Below, one piece after another: positions 1 to 6,001 of a DNA stretch of 9,719 nt; position 1 is the first letter of the stretch; each line of letters opens with the position of its first letter. The DNA comes from an uncultured Helicobacteraceae bacterium (GTDB lineage: Bacteria; Campylobacterota; Campylobacteria; Campylobacterales; Helicobacteraceae), in contig CAKVEH010000039.1 in assembly GCA_934728205.1 (NCBI GenBank), positions 1-9,719 on the forward strand. Direction: 5' to 3'. The notes under the pieces were generated by a model. It saw only the letters and a list, made by a program, of their open reading frames with translations, was not told the origin of the DNA and ran no database searches. Both the position numbers and the translations under genes were made by a program.

Positions 1-40
1 GTATAAATCCTCTATGAAATCAAACAAAAACACATACAAG

Positions 41-57
41 ATTGTATAATTACATCT
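41..57 (+). promoter_or_regulatory. Putative -10 promoter element of the first Sel1-repeat gene
   Basis: A perfect TATAAT lies at 45-50, directly preceded by TTG, about 35 nt before the start codon at 85. Transcription would begin near 57 and give a leader of roughly 28 nt holding a GGAG ribosome-binding site at 74-77. No clear -35 box is visible, as is common for the vegetative sigma factor of this lineage. The call rests on the -10 hexamer and its position only. Confidence 0.45.
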
Positions 58-84
58 CGTAACAAATGCTTATGGAGTGCGATA

Positions 85-771
85 ATGAGTCAAATACCAC
101 TTAGAAAATCTCAAAGCAAAAGCCTAGCTCTGTGGGTTAGTTGGCGTTTTTGGCGTGCTTTGTTTGGTATGCCTTTTGTGTGTGTTTTGAGTTTTGGTGC
201 GAGTATTGATGAGCTCACTTCTTTGGAGCAATTACTTCATCACAAACAACAACAAAGCATAAGTGCGCTCCAGCGACAATGCGATAAAAGTGAGCTATAT
301 GCGTGCTTTCATTTGGGAATCTTATACAGCGGTAGTGAGAATGCAGACTACAAAGCAAGCGCGGGCTATTATGCTAAGGCGTGCGAGGGCTCGCTAATGG
401 CAGCGTGCAATAATTTAGGCGCGATGTATCAAAAAGGTCAGGGCGTGCGACAAGATGATGAAAAGGCTGTAGAGCTCTATCGTGCTGCGTGTAATGGTGG
501 AAGTGCTGATGGGTGTAATAATTTAGGCGTGAGTTTAGAGCTTGGCATTGGATTAAAGAAAAATTACGCACAAGCGGGCGTGTATTATGCTGTCGCGTGT
601 GAAAATAAAAGCCCCAAAGGGTGCTCTAACCTTGCAGATTTAACGCTTAAGGGCAGGGGTGTAAAAAAGAATAAAGAGCTCGCCAAGCAGTATTATGGGC
701 TTTCTTGTGATTTTGGCTTACAAGAGGGCTGTGAGAAATATAGAGAACTCAATACCGCTAAGAAGAAATAA
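85..771 (+). CDS. Secreted Sel1-repeat (Hcp-like) cysteine-rich protein
   Basis: The protein has 228 residues. A basic N-terminus (K8, K12, R21, R24) leads into a hydrophobic stretch ending in VLSFGAS near residue 40, consistent with Sec export, although the n-region is unusually long and tryptophan-rich. The rest consists of Sel1-like helical repeats. Five CX7C cysteine pairs start at residues 66, 100, 136, 172 and 208, so the last four are exactly 36 residues apart. Typical repeat blocks are CNNLGAMYQKGQGV and AVELYRAAC. In the Helicobacter cysteine-rich (Hcp) family such pairs form a disulfide within each two-helix repeat, giving a curved periplasmic or secreted solenoid. HcpA and HcpB are reported to bind beta-lactams weakly, but the biological role is unsettled and no specific function is claimed here. 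GGAG at 74-77 supports the start. A related lipoprotein follows 22 nt downstream, so co-transcription is likely. Confidence 0.88.
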   Translation: MSQIPLRKSQSKSLALWVSWRFWRALFGMPFVCVLSFGASIDELTSLEQLLHHKQQQSISALQRQCDKSELYACFHLGILYSGSENADYKASAGYYAKACEGSLMAACNNLGAMYQKGQGVRQDDEKAVELYRAACNGGSADGCNNLGVSLELGIGLKKNYAQAGVYYAVACENKSPKGCSNLADLTLKGRGVKKNKELAKQYYGLSCDFGLQEGCEKYRELNTAKKK

Positions 772-793
772 GTAGCGTCCTTAAGGAGAGAGA

Positions 794-1444
794 ATGAAAA
801 TGCAAAGATTGCTTGTAGGGATTGTGTTTGTAGTGATTTTAGGTGGATGTGCGATTGGCAAGAAAGAATCTAAGCCAGATTCCCAGCTTGCCGATGTCAG
901 TATGGAAAATATAGAAACTCCGCTAATGTTTGAAATGGTGCGGGGGTATAAAGATGCGTGTGCGAATGGGGATTATCAAAAGTGCTATAACACAGGCGTG
1001 CTGTATGCGAGAGGCGATGGCAAGACACAATTTTACAACAAAGCGGTGCATTATTTCCGCACGGCGTGCGGTGGAGGCTATGTCAAAGCCTGCACAAAAC
1101 TTGGCACGATGTTTGAAGAGGGCGTGGGTGTGCGATACAGCTTAAACACAGCATTGCGTTATTATCAAGGTGCGTGCTCGCTAAATGAGCCTGATGCGTG
1201 CAATAACCTCGCACGATTTGTAGAGCGGGGGATTATCGTTGATAAAGATAGTAAATACGCGGCACTTCTATATGAGAAATCTTGCGCTGGAGGCTCTTCT
1301 AGCGCGTGTCTCAATATCGCTAAAGCCTACCTTAAGGGCAAGGGCGTAAGCAAAGATAAAAAAATGGCAAAGAACTTTTTTGGCTTAGCGTGTGATGCTG
1401 GCGTGCAAGAAGCGTGCAAGTCTTTTAAAGCACTTAGTGATTAA
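794..1444 (+). CDS. Sel1-repeat (Hcp-like) lipoprotein
   Basis: The protein has 216 residues. It begins with a lipoprotein signal: basic start, hydrophobic core VGIVFVVIL, and lipobox LGGC with the lipidated cysteine at residue 19 followed by Ala. About 30 linker residues follow, then five Sel1-type repeats whose CX7C pairs start at residues 56, 92, 128, 164 and 200, all exactly 36 apart. The last repeat (KGKGVSKDKK, then GLACDAGVQEAC) closely resembles the last repeat of the upstream gene (KGRGVKKNKE, then GLSCDFGLQEGC), suggesting tandem duplication with one copy gaining a lipid anchor. AAGGAG at 783-788 sets the start at 794; an in-frame ATG at 800 is less well placed. The product probably sits in the periplasm on the outer or inner membrane as a protein-binding scaffold. 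No enzyme residues are recognised. Confidence 0.9.
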   Translation: MKMQRLLVGIVFVVILGGCAIGKKESKPDSQLADVSMENIETPLMFEMVRGYKDACANGDYQKCYNTGVLYARGDGKTQFYNKAVHYFRTACGGGYVKACTKLGTMFEEGVGVRYSLNTALRYYQGACSLNEPDACNNLARFVERGIIVDKDSKYAALLYEKSCAGGSSSACLNIAKAYLKGKGVSKDKKMAKNFFGLACDAGVQEACKSFKALSD

Positions 1445-1505
1445 GATTGCTATGCAATACATTGTGCGTAAATTTCAAAGGTTGATTGTAAGGATATAGG
1501 GAAAT

Positions 1506-2729
1506 ATGCAGAAAAATACAAAGTTAATCGTGCAAAAGTATGGTGGCACGAGTATGGGTGATTGTGAGAGAATCCAAAATGTCGCAAACAAGGTCGCAGA
1601 CACGCTAAAAAGTCGCAAATGTCGCCTTGTGGTCGTGGTCTCGGCAATGGGTGGCGAGACAGACAAATTACTAGGATTTGCTCATCATTTCTCCAATCTC
1701 CCAAATACACGCGAAGTGGATATGATGCTAAGTGCTGGAGAGCGTGTGAGTAGCGCACTTTTAGCTATCGCGTTAGAATCTATTGGGGTTAAGGCGATTT
1801 CACTCTCTGGGCGCGGAGCGGGAATCATCACAGAGAATCTCCACACAAAAGCACGCATTAAGCGCATTGATATAAGCCATATACAAGCGTTGCTTGATGA
1901 AGGGTATGTCGTAATTGTCGCAGGATTCCAAGGAGTGAGCGAAAAAGACGAGGTAACCACGCTTGGACGCGGTGGGAGTGATTTATCCGCAGTGGCTTTG
2001 GCTGGGGCTTTGAGCGCAGATATTTGTGAGATTTATAGCGATGTTGATGGGATTTATACCACTGACCCGCGCATAGAATCTAAGGCAAAAAAGATTGAAA
2101 AAATTAGCTATGATGAAATGCTAGAGCTTGCCTCAATGGGTGCAAAAGTGCTACTTAATCGCTCCGTTGAGCTTGCTAAAAAACTCAGCGTAAAACTTGT
2201 ATCAAAAAGTTCATTTACACAAGGTGAGGGGACGATTATCACAAATGAGGAGGATATAATGGAAAAGCCCATTGTAAGTGGTGTGGCACTCGATAAGAAT
2301 CAAGCACGCGTAAGCATTGTCGATGTGGCAGATAGACCGGGCATTGCTGCAGAAATCTTTGGTGTGCTTGCACAAAGCAATATCAATGTAGATATGATAG
2401 TCCAAACTATCGGGCGTGATGGCAAGACAGACATTGATTTTACGATTCCACAAACCGAAGTGGAGCTCGCTAAAAGTGTGCTTGAGCGATTTAACAGCGA
2501 TGTAGGAAATATCGAGTATGATTGCGATATTGCGAAAGTATCAATCGTAGGCGTGGGAATGAAATCTCACACAGGTGTAGCAAGTATCGCGTTTAACGCA
2601 CTTGCAAAAGATAATATCAATATTATGATGATTGGCACAAGTGAGATAAAAATTTCTATGATTGTAGATAGTAAGTATGCTGAACTCGCCGTTCGTGTGC
2701 TCCATAGTGTGTATGAGCTTGATAAATAG
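1506..2729 (+). CDS. lysC: Aspartate kinase (aspartokinase)
   Basis: This enzyme phosphorylates L-aspartate with ATP to aspartyl-4-phosphate, the first step toward diaminopimelate/lysine, threonine and methionine. Diaminopimelate is also needed for peptidoglycan. The 407-residue length matches monofunctional two-ACT-domain aspartokinases. The kinase domain shows KYGGTSMGD at 11-19, SAGERVSS at 76-83, TTLGRGGSD at 151-159 (nucleotide and aspartate site), EIYSDVDGIYTTDPR at 175-189 and SYDEMLELASMGAKV at 201-215. Two C-terminal ACT domains follow, beginning near ARVSIVDVADRPG (267-279) and AKVSIVGVG (343-351). They normally mediate feedback inhibition by lysine and/or threonine; which effector applies here cannot be read from the sequence. 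The start is preceded by a purine stretch (AGGATATAGGGA) at 1491-1502. The gene opens a tight cluster, with hobA starting 8 nt after its stop. An internal start for the regulatory part is listed separately. Confidence 0.97.
   Translation: MQKNTKLIVQKYGGTSMGDCERIQNVANKVADTLKSRKCRLVVVVSAMGGETDKLLGFAHHFSNLPNTREVDMMLSAGERVSSALLAIALESIGVKAISLSGRGAGIITENLHTKARIKRIDISHIQALLDEGYVVIVAGFQGVSEKDEVTTLGRGGSDLSAVALAGALSADICEIYSDVDGIYTTDPRIESKAKKIEKISYDEMLELASMGAKVLLNRSVELAKKLSVKLVSKSSFTQGEGTIITNEEDIMEKPIVSGVALDKNQARVSIVDVADRPGIAAEIFGVLAQSNINVDMIVQTIGRDGKTDIDFTIPQTEVELAKSVLERFNSDVGNIEYDCDIAKVSIVGVGMKSHTGVASIAFNALAKDNINIMMIGTSEIKISMIVDSKYAELAVRVLHSVYELDK
2247..2261 (+). promoter_or_regulatory. Internal ribosome-binding site and start codon within lysC (putative beta subunit)
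   Basis: Inside lysC the sequence GAGGAGGA (2247-2254) contains a full AGGAGG Shine-Dalgarno core at 2248-2253, five bases before an in-frame ATG at 2259-2261 (codon 252). This site is stronger than the one in front of the full-length gene. Translation from here would give a 156-residue protein consisting only of the two ACT domains. In Bacillus subtilis aspartokinase II and Corynebacterium glutamicum LysC an in-frame internal start near this position makes a separate beta subunit that assembles with the full-length alpha chain. The same arrangement here is inference. Confidence 0.6.
2259..2729 (+). CDS. Putative internally initiated aspartokinase beta subunit (ACT-domain pair)
   Basis: This reading frame is the C-terminal 156 residues of lysC, read in the same frame from the ATG at codon 252 and ending at the same stop. 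It begins MEKPIVSGVALDKNQARVS and contains both ACT domains and none of the kinase domain, so it could act only as a regulatory or structural partner. Its boundary falls exactly at the linker between the catalytic and regulatory parts, where the known beta subunits of B. subtilis aspartokinase II and C. glutamicum LysC begin. Support is the ideal Shine-Dalgarno sequence and its spacing. The product is unproven, and the GAG-GAG codons for Glu248-Glu249 could by chance resemble a ribosome-binding site. Confidence 0.5.
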   Translation: MEKPIVSGVALDKNQARVSIVDVADRPGIAAEIFGVLAQSNINVDMIVQTIGRDGKTDIDFTIPQTEVELAKSVLERFNSDVGNIEYDCDIAKVSIVGVGMKSHTGVASIAFNALAKDNINIMMIGTSEIKISMIVDSKYAELAVRVLHSVYELDK

Positions 2730-2737
2730 GGCGGACA

Positions 2738-3307
2738 ATGGAGAAGACATTAAGGCTTGATGTGTGGCTTGATAGAGAGATTAGGCAAGCTGATAATAAG
2801 GGTATTATGAGCGGGTGGCTACACGAAAGGCGATTAGAGATTGCCCCTCTTTTTCGTCAAACGCTTTTGCATATCATTGATGGCGGAAGTTTGATACTAC
2901 TCACAGATACACAATACAAGTGGCTTGGGAATTATATCACCCAGCATATCAATCCGCCGAATAAAACGCGCCCATTTTTCCCAATCTATGAGTTAAGCTC
3001 GCTTGGATATATGATTGATAAATCATTGCGAGATTCTGAAGATAAGATGTTTAGCGTGATTGTCAATATGTTTAATCTTTCGTTTAAAAAATACGCATTT
3101 TGGTATATTGGCAGGCGCAATCCACGAGCGGAATTTGTGCTTTCGCAAAGTCATTCATTTGTGTGGCTAGTCGATGAGAATCTGCCTAAAACCTTTAACT
3201 TTAGCTCAAGCGATGAACTCCTTGATTATAAGTTGTTGCAACTTTATAGGCTGTTTGAAAGTGCGCTTTGTGCGAGTGCGTTTGGGCAAATTTCTTTAGA
3301 GTTTTGA
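2738..3307 (+). CDS. hobA: HobA, DnaA-binding regulator of replication initiation
   Basis: HobA is a replication-initiation factor of Helicobacter and relatives. It forms a tetramer that binds the N-terminal domains of DnaA and promotes DnaA-oriC complex assembly. Its fold is of the SIS type, like E. coli DiaA, with little sequence similarity. The 189-residue product has blocks I associate with the family: GWLHERRLE (26-34), GSLILLTDTQYKWLGNYI (50-67), FFPIYELSSLG (80-90), FWYIGRR (121-127) and LLDYKLLQLYRLFESAL (161-177). Its place between lysC and holB matches H. pylori HP1230 as I recall it. The chosen start lies 8 nt after the lysC stop, with an AGGGCGGA-like site overlapping that stop. 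A second candidate, ATG at 2807 (residue 24) with AAGGG at 2798-2802, would give 166 residues. The longer form is closer to the usual ~180 residues, but the start is not certain. Confidence 0.87.
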   Translation: MEKTLRLDVWLDREIRQADNKGIMSGWLHERRLEIAPLFRQTLLHIIDGGSLILLTDTQYKWLGNYITQHINPPNKTRPFFPIYELSSLGYMIDKSLRDSEDKMFSVIVNMFNLSFKKYAFWYIGRRNPRAEFVLSQSHSFVWLVDENLPKTFNFSSSDELLDYKLLQLYRLFESALCASAFGQISLEF

Positions 3308-3324
3308 CGCATTAAAGAGGGGAT

Positions 3325-3996
3325 ATGATTAAGGACAATGCAGATAAGGGCGAGGAGTTTTTCGTAGGGGAGCTTCATATTTGTGCGCACGCACAGAATC
3401 TCATCAATAATATTATCGCACCTCTAAGTGGGGAGGATTATGTTGTATTTTATCCAAAAGATGATAAGGGCAAGGAAATGGAGTTTGGCATCGCACTAGC
3501 GAGGGAAGTCATCGCTCAAAGCTATCTTGCAAGCGCAAGGAAGCGATTTATCATTTTAAGCGCACCAAAGTTTAGCATAGAAGCGCAAAATGCTTTGCTA
3601 AAGATTCTCGAAGAGCCACCTAAAAATGTGCAATTTGTGATGATTGTCCCAAGTAAAAATGCTATTTTGCCCACTATTATTTCGCGTTTGCAATGCACCA
3701 ATCACAAAGACACAAAGGCTTTGCCACTTTTTTCGCTCAATCTTGCAAAGTTAAATTTGGAGGGCATTTATGAGTTTCTTAGAGAATGTGATAAAGCCAA
3801 TCGCACACCACACGAAGTCAAAGAGCATATCCAATCGCTTCTCATCGCCGCGCATACTTATAAGATTCCCCTTAGGCAAGTGCATTTGCAAGATTATGAT
3901 AGGGCGATTAAGCAAGCGGATAATTATGGCAAGGAAAGCTTTATCTTTCTCCCACTTTTGCTAAAAATCCTCCATATCAATAAGGGTAAAAAATGA
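3325..3996 (+). CDS. holB: DNA polymerase III delta-prime subunit (clamp loader)
   Basis: Delta-prime is the stator subunit of the clamp loader that places the sliding clamp on primed DNA. The diagnostic block is FIILSAPKFS (75-84) followed by AQNALLKILEEPP (87-99), the conserved AAA+ segment shared by delta-prime and gamma/tau. Next come FVMIVPSKNAILPTIISRLQ (104-123), where SRLQC replaces the classical SRC motif. No Walker A motif is present, as expected for a non-hydrolysing delta-prime. No zinc-binding cysteine cluster is visible. At 223 residues it is much shorter than the ~334-residue E. coli protein and lacks most of the C-terminal collar domain; compact versions seem usual in this lineage. 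AAAGAGGGGA at 3314-3323 precedes the ATG, with a rather short spacer. The gene lies 17 nt after hobA, and its stop overlaps the folP start by 4 nt, implying translational coupling. Confidence 0.88.
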   Translation: MIKDNADKGEEFFVGELHICAHAQNLINNIIAPLSGEDYVVFYPKDDKGKEMEFGIALAREVIAQSYLASARKRFIILSAPKFSIEAQNALLKILEEPPKNVQFVMIVPSKNAILPTIISRLQCTNHKDTKALPLFSLNLAKLNLEGIYEFLRECDKANRTPHEVKEHIQSLLIAAHTYKIPLRQVHLQDYDRAIKQADNYGKESFIFLPLLLKILHINKGKK

Positions 3997-5186
3997 CCGC
4001 CACACGACTAAATCAAAGCACTATTATGCAATCTCTAAAGCGTGTGGGGAGCGATAAGGCTGGCAATGCAATAATGAGTAAAAAAGCTCAAATGCTGTAT
4101 TTTGCAATCAAAGATTTGGACTTTGTGCCAAGCGCGATTTTAAAGCAGGAGGCATTAAGTTTGGGCGCGGAGTATGCTACGCCACGAGAGCAGATTCTCT
4201 ACAAGGGGGAAAAGCAAGGCGTGCTTATCATTTCTCAATCCCAGCTTGAGAGGCTTTGTAAAAAGTTGCACCACCAAGAATTTGGGTTAAAATCGTTGGC
4301 AAAAATGTTGGAATCCCATTTAGATTCTCAAAGTAAAAGCACATTTGCTAAAACTTTGTGCGACTCAAAGTCGCGCATTATGCCTATCGTCAATATCACG
4401 CCTGATAGCTTTTATGAGGACTCGCGTAATGATAGCAAGCAGGCTATCGAGCGCGTATATGCGCTTTTGCAAAAAGGCTTTAACCTTATTGACATTGGCG
4501 CGGCAAGCTCGCGCCCGGGAAGCGAACTCATAGAATCTAGCGTAGAAATCGCACGCCTTGAGAGCGTGTGTAATGAGATAAAGAGCCAAAACCTCCACAC
4601 CAAAGCCACTTTTAGCATTGATACTTATAATCCGCAAACTGCGCAATATGCGCTAGAGAGCGGGTTTAAAATCATTAACGACATTAGTGGCTTTAGCAAC
4701 CCACTAATGGCAAAAATCAATGCAAGTTATGGTGCGTATGCCCTGCTAATGCACTCTAAAGGCACGCCAAAAGATATGCAAAACACCACAAACACGACTT
4801 ATGTGGATTTATTTGGTGAGATTGATATGTTTTTCACGCGCAAGATTGAGGAGATTCTCAACGCTGGGGGCAGAGAGATTATTTTAGACATAGGCTTTGG
4901 CTTTGCGAAGACGCCATCTCAAAATCTCGCATTAGTCAATCATCTCGCGCATTTCAAGCACTTTGGCTATCCATTACTACTAGGAGCGAGCAGGAAAAGC
5001 ACGCTAGGCAAGATTACAGGCAACAAGCCAGCTAATGAGCGATTAAGCGCAAGTTTAGCCATTCATCTTGTAGGGTTGCAAAATGGTGCAGATATAGTGC
5101 GCACGCACGATGAAGATGCGCATTTGGATGCTTTGTTAGTGTTAGAAGCAATGGGGAAAAATTTTTTAGGACAGGGCGTATTATAG
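3993..5186 (+). CDS. folP: Dihydropteroate synthase with long N-terminal extension
   Basis: The enzyme condenses dihydropterin pyrophosphate with p-aminobenzoate to dihydropteroate in folate synthesis and is the sulfonamide target. The TIM-barrel domain runs from about residue 128 to the end: IMPIVNITPDSFYEDSR (129-145), DIGAASSRPGSE (167-178), FSIDTYNPQTAQYAL (207-221), INDISGF (228-234), ALLMHSKGTPKDMQ (250-263), ILDIGFGFAKT (297-307), LLGASRKSTLG (329-339) and DIVRTHDE (367-374). The last three hold the usual pterin- and phosphate-binding Asp, Lys-Arg-type and His positions. Classical enzymes are about 280 residues. This one has 397 because about 127 residues precede the barrel, an extension also present, as far as I recall, in H. 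pylori and Campylobacter FolP and of unknown function. The ATG overlaps the holB stop (ATGA), with AAGGG at 3982-3986. An inverted repeat covers its stop codon. Confidence 0.96.
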   Translation: MTATRLNQSTIMQSLKRVGSDKAGNAIMSKKAQMLYFAIKDLDFVPSAILKQEALSLGAEYATPREQILYKGEKQGVLIISQSQLERLCKKLHHQEFGLKSLAKMLESHLDSQSKSTFAKTLCDSKSRIMPIVNITPDSFYEDSRNDSKQAIERVYALLQKGFNLIDIGAASSRPGSELIESSVEIARLESVCNEIKSQNLHTKATFSIDTYNPQTAQYALESGFKIINDISGFSNPLMAKINASYGAYALLMHSKGTPKDMQNTTNTTYVDLFGEIDMFFTRKIEEILNAGGREIILDIGFGFAKTPSQNLALVNHLAHFKHFGYPLLLGASRKSTLGKITGNKPANERLSASLAIHLVGLQNGADIVRTHDEDAHLDALLVLEAMGKNFLGQGVL

Positions 5187-5208
5187 AATCTTAGAGATTC
5201 TATAATAC
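5178..5208. terminator. Perfect 14-bp inverted repeat at the folP 3' end (putative bidirectional terminator)
   Basis: The arms 5178-5191 (GTATTATAGAATCT) and 5195-5208 (AGATTCTATAATAC) are perfectly complementary around a TAG loop. The left arm includes the folP stop codon (5184-5186). The hairpin lies between convergent transcription units, folP (+) and the outer-membrane protein gene ending at 5226 (-), where a shared terminator is expected. It is AT-rich and no uninterrupted T-tract follows on either strand, so it is not a textbook intrinsic terminator. It could end transcription weakly or protect mRNA 3' ends. It consists of two facing copies of the over-represented 7-mer AGAATCT. Confidence 0.6.
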
Positions 5209-5225
5209 TGCTAAATAAATGGGGT

Positions 5226-5987
5226 TTAAAACTCCACTCCCATTTCAAGCATTCCTGCGTAGTTGCTACTTTTAGGATAGCTCACATTAGTGCCATTATA
5301 AGTCGCCCTACTTGATGCGCCAATGTTTTGGTATCTGCCAATAATGCGTGCAAAGTAAGCATAGCCATTGCTAAATTCATAGCTTACACCCACATTCGCA
5401 CTTGCTTCAAAGTTACTCGCAGAATTTGGCACATTAGAGCGCACATTGTCATAAAAATATGATGCGAACAATACACCATAGCTCGCACCATAGGTAAGTT
5501 TTAGATTCCCTCCCATAGGGATATTTCCGTCTAATTCTAAACCAACCACACTATAAGCGCGACCAAAGCTCTCTTTAGGAGTTTGAGAGACAATCTCGCC
5601 AAAGACATTTAAAAATAATGGATAATCTTTGCTTAGCACATTCCACCCAGCTTTGAGCTTCGCATCAAGGAAAAAGTAACTCGCATTTGTCTTTAGTGGA
5701 GTTGGGAATGTGCCTTTAAGCTGATTGCTCCCCATACCCGCACGCACCAAAAGTCCTACTTGTGCTCTCGCACTCCATACATACTTGCCATCACCGACTA
5801 AGTAGTATGCTGGAGAGATGACATCGCCTGCATTAAAGTTATAATATGCCACACCGATTCCAATGCTATCATAGAAACAATTTCGCTCTTTGCAATCCGC
5901 ACTTGTAGTAGTCGTCTCATAGCTTGCAGCACTGAGATTTGCCATTGTGATAAAGCCTAACGCACCAAGAAACTTTGTAAATTCCAT
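5226..5987 (-). CDS. Predicted outer-membrane beta-barrel protein
   Basis: The product has 253 residues. The N-terminus reads as a Sec signal peptide (KFLGALGFITMANLSAA, cleavage probably after residue 21). The mature part is rich in alternating aromatic and small residues typical of transmembrane beta-strands, for example SIGIGVAYYNFNAG, SYFFLDAKLKAGWNV, YAYFARIIGRYQNIG and the terminal YAGMLEMGVEF. It ends in phenylalanine, the usual signal for insertion by the BAM machinery. C32 and C37 near the mature N-terminus could form a disulfide. The size suggests an 8- to 10-strand barrel, but I cannot assign it to a named Hop/Hor/Hof family. An AGGAGG site (complement of 5993-5998) lies 5 nt before the start. 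It follows the small secreted peptide gene by 14 nt on the same strand, so the two are almost certainly co-transcribed. Its function is unknown. Confidence 0.82.
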   Translation of the reverse strand: MEFTKFLGALGFITMANLSAASYETTTTSADCKERNCFYDSIGIGVAYYNFNAGDVISPAYYLVGDGKYVWSARAQVGLLVRAGMGSNQLKGTFPTPLKTNASYFFLDAKLKAGWNVLSKDYPLFLNVFGEIVSQTPKESFGRAYSVVGLELDGNIPMGGNLKLTYGASYGVLFASYFYDNVRSNVPNSASNFEASANVGVSYEFSNGYAYFARIIGRYQNIGASSRATYNGTNVSYPKSSNYAGMLEMGVEF

Positions 5988-6001
5988 TGTCCCCTCCTTT
6001 T

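Noticed and set aside
85..1444. CRISPR-like or DNA-level tandem repeats in the two Sel1 genes
   Set aside because: The periodicity (36 codons) exists at protein level only. The nucleotide sequences of the repeats have diverged and there are no identical repeat units with spacers.
1446..1458. Short hairpin ATTGC-TAT-GCAAT after the lipoprotein gene, considered as a terminator
   Set aside because: The stem is only 5 bp and no T-run follows. It is too weak to call, so it stays open whether lysC is transcribed from the upstream genes.
1450..1758. Minus-strand open frame of 102 codons overlapping the lysC 5' end
   Set aside because: It covers the lysC start and KYGGTS block on the opposite strand. 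It has no credible ribosome-binding site and looks non-protein-like.
2798..2809. Alternative hobA start at ATG 2807 with AAGGG upstream
   Set aside because: It is plausible, but the 2738 start keeps the 8-nt spacing to lysC and a length nearer the family's. It is recorded as an alternative only.
4365..4646. Minus-strand open frame of 93 codons inside folP
   Set aside because: It lies fully within well-supported folP coding sequence, its product has no recognisable motif, and no ribosome-binding site precedes it. It is a shadow of the real frame.
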